A program made the translations under genes and the position numbers. Source: Forficula auricularia (Eukaryota > Arthropoda > Insecta > Dermaptera > Forficulidae). Taken from it: DNA of 64,000 nt. The notes beneath the pieces were generated by a model that saw only the letters and a list, made by a program, of their open reading frames with translations, was not told the DNA's origin and did not search any database. The stretch covers positions 5,672,280-5,736,279 of the forward strand of contig JALMQS010000066.1 in NCBI GenBank assembly GCA_024734495.1, given 5' to 3'. This document shows positions 57,068-64,000 of the stretch, piece after piece. Every line of letters begins with the position of its first letter. Positions within the stretch are counted from its first letter, which is position 1.

Positions 57068-57184
57068 AATCACTTGGCCAAGTTTTTCGACGGTAAATCA
57101 CAGAAGCTCTACACTGGTGGAATTGTGAAGCTACCCAAAAAATGGCAAAAGGTCATAGATAATGATGGTATTGACCATACTTGA
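57068..57184 (+). pseudogene. mariner transposase C-terminus, inverted duplicate
   Basis: It encodes NHLAKFFDGKSQKLYTGGIV then KLPKKWQKVIDNDGIDHT and a stop, in one frame. It duplicates the C-terminal 38 codons of the minus-strand copy in the opposite direction, forming the second arm of the fold-back. Confidence 0.8.
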
Positions 57185-57842
57185 TTAAAATTGATTTTCA
57201 ATAATAATGGTATTGACCATACTTGATTAAAATTAATTTTCAATAAAGAAATTTTTTGTTCGGTTTTATGGTAAATACCGCGGAGACATTTTATATGGCC
57301 TATTATCAAAAACACGACTTTCTTTTCTAGCGAAAGTGAAATAATTTGGGATATTATTCGAATCATCTAGATTAAAGACGAATAAAACCATACTAGAAAC
57401 GAATATTAATAATTTTTTTAAAGTATTAAACCTACGTAAATAAGAATCATGTTTTTTTGTTTTGATTTTCTAAATTTCCCCGATTAATATTTTTCTTTTA
57501 TTTGTCATTAAACATTAGCATCAAAAATACGCTAGAGAATGCGAATAATAGACCAATTTGTTCCCAAAAAGAAATTCATAATATTCAATTTCTGCTACTA
57601 GGGTTGAGATTTACAAAAATGAAAATTCGTAACCTAGGGAAAATTGAAAAAACAATATTTTACCCGGCTTCGCTAGCTAGACTATCGTATTGAAATCACT
57701 CCAAAATTTTATTTTCTCATTTTGTTTAAAAATGCCTGAAACTTGAAAAAATCATTTTCAACCATAATTTGTTTTCTATTTGTCTGGATTTCAATACCCA
57801 CGATAACTCAACAACAGAATATCGTACATGTTTCTATTTTCA

Positions 57843-58445
57843 ACTAGCTGCAAGGCCCCCCTTCGGCGGCCCTCTTGCTAGCCAGGGTGCACGCCCCCTG
57901 GACCCCCCCCCCCCCGAAACCCCCAGCACCCCCACACCATGCACCCGTTCCTAACTCCCGCCCCCACACCACCACCCCAACACTCCACCTACCTCGAACC
58001 CACACCCCCGTACCTCACCTGAACCCCACTCCACCAACCATGCACCCCCCCCACCACCAGCCCCCTGGGTTAATCCCATAGTGTTAATAGTTTAGGAGTT
58101 ATTTGATAATTTTCATTCGTGCGCCCCCCAAACCCCCTTTTGGGGTCAAAATATCAAAACGTTATATAGCTATAAACGTAAGTTAGAAGTCATCTGATCC
58201 AAACATTAAATTTCATAATAATCCCTTCAGTTGTTTTTACGTGAATCGTGAGCAACTTTTCGCGGAAACCACGGAAACATACAGACATGCAGACAGACAG
58301 ACGCACGCCCCCTGGACCCCCCGAACCCTGCCTAATTTTGTTGAGGGTGTTTTCGTTCATAACTTTGCTTGAAACGTGTGCAACCAATTTTTGGCGTGAT
58401 TTGGACCAATGTACAGACAAAACCTTAATTTTATATATATATAAT
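57843..58445 (+). mobile_element. retroelement-like unit with C-rich interior
   Basis: It starts ACTAGCTGCAAGGCCCCCC then TTCGGCGGCC and ends near GACAAAACC with a TATATATATA tail. CATGCAGACAGACAGACGCA lies before a second copy of GCACGCCCCCTGGACCCCCC. The layout resembles short ACTAGCTGC...ATATAT retroelement remnants of arthropods, from memory. A similar start (ACTAGCTGCGACGCCCGCC) occurs at 60255. Confidence 0.45.
57895..58075. repeat. C-rich, strand-asymmetric tract
   Basis: About 180 bp consist mainly of C, A and T on the plus strand with very few G, including a C run at 57901-57914 and many CCCC runs. The minus strand is correspondingly G-rich. Open frames in it are proline-rich and artefactual. 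Confidence 0.85.
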
Positions 58446-58952
58446 TCATCGGAGAACTGATTAGATTTTGGGCTCTCAAGATTTAGAACTTCAGTTTGAT
58501 AAGAATGAATTGATATTATTATTTATCTATAGCCATGTCATAATAAAGGTATAAAAAAGCGTACGGAGAGTCTTGAACATTTTTTCACTTTTTCCGCCAA
58601 TTTAGATGATAGATATATATTTATTTTTTATGAGTTTCAGACTAAATTTGTGATATAGCTATTTTTAAAGTGTAGTCAAATTTTATACATGCTCTACCTC
58701 AAAAACTAATATTGCATATCAAATTGAAATCTCATATATTTTTTGTTTGTTTCATTTACTTCAATCTCTCTTAATGAATAGTAAAGTGGTAAAGTGGTGA
58801 TGCAAAGTAGCTAAAGTAATACGCCAAGTGTGTGTGAGTAGTTTTCAGCTGCTGAATGCAGCAGCAGTTGCCCCGGTGGTCCTTGACGCGTCGTCGCAGT
58901 CTCTCCTTGGTAAGCAGGCAGCTAGAGCGCGCCTCTGAATCTGTGTGCTTGT

Positions 58953-58977
58953 ACACACACACACACACACACACACA
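58953..58977. repeat. (CA)n microsatellite
   Basis: About twelve CA units. It is followed by GC-richer DNA and a second C-rich tract at 59065-59170. Confidence 0.9.
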
Positions 58978-59543
58978 TACCCAGAGATAGATTGAGTGTG
59001 CGTGCATTGCGTGTCCTGTGCGTGATGCTGGCGACGGCGCACACAGAAGGTCAAATAACGTGTTCCCCCCCCCCTAGACCCCCCTTTCCCTGCCCCGCTA
59101 ATCTGGCCTTCTTCTACCTGCCCCAGCCCCTCTCCACCTTCAATACCCCTCTACCCCTTCACTCCTGAAACACTCCTATTTCCATCAACAGCTCATTTGC
59201 TTCGCCCCTTCTTTTTCTTCAAGTTTATTTGTGTATGCAAAATTTGCAAAAAAAATAAGAAAGAAAAAAAAGCAAGAAAAATCTATATTTAACATGGTGC
59301 TCACCATTCTTTCAAAGTGAACTTTGTCTATGGAAAAATTATCATTTTTATCACATTCGAATAAATTTCTTTTAGTTATGATGAGCCATACAAATCTAAA
59401 CCGTCTGAGCTAAAATAATTTTAATTGAAAAAAATTGTTTTGCTGAGACTAGCAGAGTTGTTGATTCATAATGAGAAATCAATAAGGTTGTCTTTTGCTT
59501 GATGCAAATTAATATATCCCTATATAAGTAGGTATATAATGAA

Positions 59544-59806
59544 TATAACGTGGCTGATCTTACAAAACCTCGTAAGTCCTAAATTCAAAGTTTCTCAGAA
59601 AACAAGCAAAAACATTTTAAACAACAATACATACAAATACAATGCAATATTTATAATTTGTCCGTAGTGCGAAATTAAATTGGAATAGAATAATAAGGTT
59701 TCAATAGACAGAGGAGCCGTGAAAAGATGGTCCGTATAAACGTATAATACGTATTTGACCAAAAATCGGTATTACGAGGTTTTTTAAGATCAGGGACGAT
59801 TAAATA
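59544..59806. mobile_element. MITE with TIR CTGATCTTACWAAACCTCG, copy 2
   Basis: It begins GGCTGATCTTACAAAACCTC and ends GAGGTTTTTTAAGATCAGGG. The interior matches 12011-12268 inverted (AATAATAAGGTTTCAATAGA, ATTTGTCCGTAGTGCGAAAT). Confidence 0.75.
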
Positions 59807-59814
59807 TAATTTAT

Positions 59815-60060
59815 TTGTTAGAGACTATAGTTTCGAAGATTTTACCTTCATCATCAGTTTTTTAATTAGAAATATTTCATTTGTTATGTGGCCAGCTTTT
59901 TATAACAACAAAACGAATTTATCTACATATATCCATTCGGGTAATTGAACCCATGAGAAATAACAGATAAAATATTTGTTGAAAAGTCTGATGAAGGAGG
60001 CAACACCTTCGAATTTATAATCTCTCTATATATATGTTAATTTACATCAAGCAGAGGACA
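59815..60060. mobile_element. ribozyme-bearing element, HCP family copy 3, motifs at both ends
   Basis: The left end has the minus-strand motif (59821-59859) and the right end a degraded plus-strand motif (59986-60023). Between them are CAACAAAACGAATTTATC and ATCCATTCGGGTAATTGAAC, shared with 38.45-38.6 kb. It is followed by ACATCAAGCAGAGGACAACA, shared with 9.64 and 38.63 kb. Confidence 0.65.
59821..59859 (-). ncRNA. hammerhead-like motif (candidate)
   Basis: On the minus strand: CTGATGA, T, GAAGGTAAAATCTTC, GAA, ACTATAGT, C, TC. Core boxes and the stem III palindrome are exact. Stem II is GAAG/CTTC. It is near-identical to the 9.75 kb motif. Confidence 0.5.
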
Positions 60061-60174
60061 ACATCATTGATTTCTCTTTATAAAATACTTTTTTACGTTA
60101 ACTAACTGAATTTTGATCAAAGTCAGCCAAAATCAATAAAATAACTTATAATTTGATTTATTTATTGTTGGTTT

Positions 60175-60221
60175 AATATCGACATGTTTCGGCTAAGTCT
60201 TCTAGCCTTCATCAGGATATC
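60175..60221 (-). ncRNA. hammerhead-ribozyme-like motif (best candidate)
   Basis: On the minus strand the order is GATATC, CTGATGA, extra A, stem II GGCTA/TAGCC with loop GAAGACT, GAA, self-complementary ACATGT, C, GATATT. Stem I is 6 bp (one G-U), stem II a perfect 5 bp, and all core boxes are exact, with the predicted cut after GTC. It is downstream of ATAACTTATAATTTG on the plus strand and is a single copy in this window. The one-nucleotide excess between A9 and stem II is shared with the other copies. Confidence 0.6.
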
Positions 60222-62052
60222 AAATTATACCCTTCGAAGTGACACTTATAAACAACTAGCTGCGACGCCCGCCTTCGGCACCATCTTGAAAAATACAGTC
60301 AGCCATCTTGAAAAATATAGTCACCCATCTTGAAAATTTCTTGGAAATCTAATCTTACTTTTTTCTTCCCAAATATTTTCGACCAATTCTATTTTGGTAT
60401 CTTTATTACGCTAGAGCTTACACAAAACTTGATAACACACTCACTAACTCACTAATTAACGTACTAACCCACTAACAGACATTTTAGCATAACAATTAAT
60501 ATCTCTTAAAATATAAATTTATTTATTCTAGTCAGAAACCTGAATTCGCTCATTTTTTTCTACCAAAATAATTTTAGTCATTTTTTAGAAATTTCAAAAA
60601 TACTAATCTAATTCATGCATCATTCCAATACTTCAGCATATCCCGTAAGTGTGGTAAGGTAAAAAAAAAAACAGAGTTTCTAAAATTTACTTAACATTCG
60701 AGATTGACTTTACCCCAAATACGATCGAAAACGAAGTCTAGACTAGGTATAAAACAATCCTTGTAGGTCAAGTCATCTGTAAATTATTTGAGCTAGAAAA
60801 TATACACTTATCACAAAGTTACAGCTTATCAATATAAATTGTGGACCATGTAGGCCAAAAGGTTGGACACCCTGTTTTAGATCCTATATTGTCTTAATCT
60901 CATTTGAATGATCCTCTCCGCAAATTTTCATAAGACACATTTTTAAAATATTTACATTTCCTTGAGAATTAAAGGAGAAACGTATTTTCCCGAATAAAAT
61001 ATTAAACGTCTCTATTAATTATACAAATATATTTCGTATTAAAAAAAAAGTGGTGATTATTAGCCTAACTCCCTCAGCCCTATGTCACACTTGTTCAAGT
61101 TATTGGAACCATATATCTCAGTTTACGCCTCCAATGGGATCTGATGAATGGTCAATTAAGATACGAAACGTTATCATATTAAACATTTTAGCATTGATAT
61201 TATCCGAATTTCCAAGAACATTATAATAAATAATAATAATTTATAAAAATCCGGGATCCAAATAGAGATATAATGATAGAGTTAGAGAACAGGATGAGTA
61301 TTCATCCGACGAGTTTTGTATGTATAAAGCCACTATAGGCTGGCTCGACTCTACTACCTACACGCCAAGAGTTGCTAAACTCATAGCCGAGCCTTGCAAT
61401 TGGAATGCCAAATGATGATACGCAAATATATTCGGATATAATGGGATCTAATAGTCGAAGTGGTGGCACCAATATCATTTTCAAAACAATTTTAGTGAAA
61501 AAATGCACCTAAAAAACTTTAGAAGAAATAAATTGAAGCTTTTTTAAAGACTGTAGGCTTTGTGAAAATTTTGAAAAAAAAAAAAATTCATCAGGGAAGC
61601 GTTTTAGTTAGTAAGCGGAAACTTGGCATGAAAGTGTAGCTTATTAATACAAACATTTCTTTTGATATTTTTAAAGTATAACACCAAATAAGCACTGACA
61701 AAAAGGAGCAGCTTCGTTGACCCTTTTAAACCCTGAATATAGAAAAAGGGAAGATCTTCCGAAACTTCGTTTTTTCGAAATGCGAACTTTTCAGAACCAG
61801 AACTTCTGTGATCTCCTCTTCTTGAGTCATCTTGGATATCTGAATCTAAGCAAACAATTTTATGTTCGAATAAATTATTTTATTCTGAATTTGTTCTTTT
61901 AGATATTCCTGAACTACCTCTCCACACACAAATAAATCTCCTTTAATAACAAAGTTAAGTGAAATCAGATAATAATTTATCGATAGTCACAGAGTAGTTT
62001 TAATTGCTAACATCCAACAGGTGTTTAGAAAAAAGGTAAGTATGTTATAAAG

Positions 62053-62271
62053 CTAGAGATTCTCCCAGCCTCTATCTTTCCCAGCACCTATGATCTTCAA
62101 ACCTTCAAAACCAGGGTGCATAGACACCTACGTCTACACCCTCTCACTTAAACAACTTTCCCTTCTCTTCGGTAATGCAAGGGTCTTTCGAGATCCATAG
62201 GGGCTACATCTTTACTGGTGCACCCCTTCTTGCATTCGATTGCATTAAAAAAAAAAAAAAAAAAAAAAAAA
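62053..62271 (+). mobile_element. 5'-truncated LINE with poly(A), end of ORF2 and 3' end
   Basis: The frame LEILPASIFPSTYDLQTFKT then RVHRHLRLHPLT ends in TAA at 62149-62151. It is similar in position to DWNSLPPTIFPATYNLQLFK of family A, so a sister family. The 3' untranslated part (TCGGTAATGCAAGGGTCTTT) leads to 25 A at 62247-62271. The 0.8 kb fragment belongs to the same family. Confidence 0.8.
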
Positions 62272-62499
62272 TCTAATCACTTCTTTCATACCATAGTTTT
62301 GGAAATACGAACTTTTCAGAAACAGAAACTTCTGTGATCTCCTCTTCTTGAGTCATCTTGGGTGTCTGAATAAAAAAGATCATGATTGACAAATATTCCT
62401 CTCCACGTTTTAGACATATCACCGCGTTTCTGTCTACAATAAAACCTTGAATAGAGTATATCGAAAAATTTATTCATCATTTTGCCAAGATGTCTGTTA

Positions 62500-62770
62500 G
62501 TGAATGGGTGGTTTATTCTATGTGTTACCAAATTTTGTGTACACTCTAGCTCAAAACCCAATGAAGTTATCAACACGAAATTTTATATTTAAATATTTTA
62601 TATTGAGATTAAGAGCTGATTAGGTTTTGGAAGAAATCGGACCAACAATTAGGTGGTTTTGAAAATGAGAACTCTTTGTCCGATTTGAACAAGTGCACAG
62701 TTACCCTTTATCTTAAAGGGAGTGGGTGGAGTAGATATATGGTAAAGTCAGGAGATGGCCACATCATATA
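62500..62770 (+). repeat. CAGGGTATGGTCAAGTA-family fragment
   Basis: TTACCAAATTTTGTG, TTGAGATTAAGAGCTGATTA and ATGGTAAAGTCAGGAGATGG follow the order of the 40.5 kb element with large gaps. The region from 62780 to 63250 is AT-rich without features. Confidence 0.5.
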
Positions 62771-63255
62771 TTTTTATCTATTTTTTTCGAATCCTATCAT
62801 CTATCTAAATATAATGAATAAACAAATGTAAGCTAGATCCTTATTTATGAATTGAATTATCTGTCATTGATATTAATAAACAAATAATTACATATTTCTT
62901 TTGCTTAGATTCATATATTTATTTATTATTTGATTTTATCATCAAATGTTCAAAACACATCTATTTGCTAATGGATAGGAGCTGATGACATCACAAGTAA
63001 CTAATCAGTTAGTTTGTCTGTCCTCTCTTATGATGATTGCAATGTTTATCTATTTGTCATCTTCATTTAGAATTTCTTACATCATGTTTGGGTTTACCAA
63101 ATGTAGCTAAGCAAAATTTATATTTTTTTTTAATTTTTTCCCTATCCAATCTAGCTTCTAGACAAAAACAATCTTAACATGATATCCCAATAACAATAAT
63201 GAGAGCTTATAATGGCAATTAAGAACAAGTTTTTGTGTCATTTTTTTTTATTTTT

Positions 63256-63293
63256 TCAACAACGTTTCGTCGACTTTGCGGACTTGAGGGTTT
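63256..63293 (-). ncRNA. hammerhead-like motif (degraded)
   Basis: On the minus strand: CCCTCAA, stem II side GTCCGCAAAGTCGAC, GAA, ACGT, T, GTTG. It is closely related to 33248-33286. The CUGANGA box is shortened and probably inactive. The last 700 bases contain R1 fragments (near 63545-63610) and nothing else I can support. Confidence 0.35.
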
Positions 63294-64000
63294 CAAATAG
63301 TTACATACGACATATTCGTCTAAAATACATTATTTTTCTTTATCTCTGTTACCAATGACCATCAGAAATTCAAAAATTCAATAAATTCGGCACATTCACA
63401 TAAACAATAATCAGACAACACAGTTTCAGAAGAATAGAACACGGAATAATTTTACTTATCCATTTTTACACATTGAAATATCAAAGAATTTATGCATGTA
63501 TTATAAATACCTACATCGCCTTAAAGTCATTCAAAAAATTATATTTTCTGCATTTTTGAGCCAGAAGTTCTAAAGCTAGAAAACTAGTTCTCCGCATTGA
63601 AGCTACACATATTTTAACACAAGAACGGACTTTCTACGACTTTTCAACCTTATTCTGAATCCAGACACACAGACATACAAATAAACAAAATCATTGTTGA
63701 AAATAATGTTTCTCCATGTTCCAGACATTTATCAACAAAATGAGCAAAAAGATAAAATTGAAAATTTTTGCGTGAATTCAATACTATAAGCTCGTCCAGC
63801 AACAGATAAATTCTATTAGATTATAGAAGAAATTAATATTTAATATTTTCTATGGGATAGATGTGGAAATTAGTAGGTAGGTTGATATGAGGACACGAGA
63901 CAAGACGTGAACCACTCTGATAATAATGAAATAATGATAATGAAAAATTCTTATTAAATTTGAAGTACTCATGCCGAGCGTTGAAACGACTTCCTTAAAA

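Larger units (their letters stand above)
56705..57303. mobile_element. fold-back mariner derivative
   Basis: The ends are GGTCATATAAAAAGTCACCG and, inverted from the right, GGCCATATAAAATGTCTCCG, flanked by TA. Both arms contain the 3' end of a mariner transposase gene in opposite directions. A 40 bp tandem duplication (ATTGACCATACTTGATTAAA at about 57170 and 57212) lies in the right arm. No intact transposase is present. Confidence 0.85.

Noticed and set aside
57769..58081. Proline-rich frames
   Set aside because: They are readings of the C-rich low-complexity tract; no coding start or homology is visible.
58771..59054. Minus-strand frames with CVCVCVC stretches
   Set aside because: They translate the CA microsatellite.
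1..64000. Complete Penelope-like element
   Set aside because: Only ribozyme-like motifs and tails are visible; no reverse transcriptase with a GIY-YIG endonuclease was found in the window.

Overview
This is AT-rich nuclear DNA from an animal, most likely an arthropod and probably an insect. The evidence is the repeat content: mariner, PIF/Harbinger, hAT, piggyBac-like and Tc1-like DNA elements, several non-LTR (LINE) families, tRNA-derived SINE-like copies, and hammerhead-ribozyme-like motifs of the kind carried by Penelope-like elements (PLEs). The dispersed family that begins AACCGACTTCAAAAAAG is, from memory, common in arthropods. I see no bacterial operons, no rRNA, no canonical tRNA gene and no CRISPR array. 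No intact host gene is convincing. The window reads as an intergenic or intronic repeat graveyard. || Layout. 1-4.2 kb: decayed LINE 3' end, small palindromes with ribozyme-like motifs. 4.2-4.5 kb: transposase-type PHD-like zinc finger broken by a TA microsatellite. 7.1-10.1 kb: palindromic elements, including one composite repeated at 46.6-47.3 kb. 10.2-12.5 kb: a small unexplained ORF and SINE-like copies. 13.4-17.7 kb: Tc1-like and hAT-like elements and a 397 bp piggyBac-like element that split an older repeat, for which another copy supplies the empty site. 20-24 kb: hairpins and a MITE with TGACGTCA in both arms. 24.8-26.6 kb: an 833 bp Harbinger element that still encodes a MADF-domain protein, followed directly by a 912 bp fold-back. 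27-33 kb: more palindromes and an open GC-richer ORF. 34.7-35.5 kb: second copy of the 14.3 kb repeat, carrying a 52 bp insertion with a 12 bp target duplication. 37.5 kb: a 48 bp minisatellite open on both strands. 43.2-50.4 kb: LINE fragments, one nested in another, a large ribozyme-bearing palindrome, a possible terminal exon and a clean 401 bp hAT element. 51.5-52.4 kb: GC-rich island with five CRE-like sites. 53.5-57.3 kb: triplicated ribozyme repeat, clean 5'-truncated LINE and fold-back mariner. 57.8-60.3 kb: strand-asymmetric C-rich tracts and the best ribozyme candidates. 62 kb: LINE 3' end with poly(A). || How it fits together. Nothing here forms a pathway. The common theme is mobile DNA that is mostly non-autonomous. 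About twenty elements are near-perfect fold-backs. Roughly eighteen sites share a CUGAUGA / stem II / GAAAC arrangement, usually at the centre or in the arms of such a fold-back, and in the best copies the stem III segment is self-complementary. The most interesting candidate system is therefore a population of short, palindromic, probably PLE-derived elements carrying hammerhead-like ribozymes. A recurrent 3' tail, inserted at least once with a 12 bp target duplication, may belong to the same population. All calls come from reading the sequence; no database search was possible.
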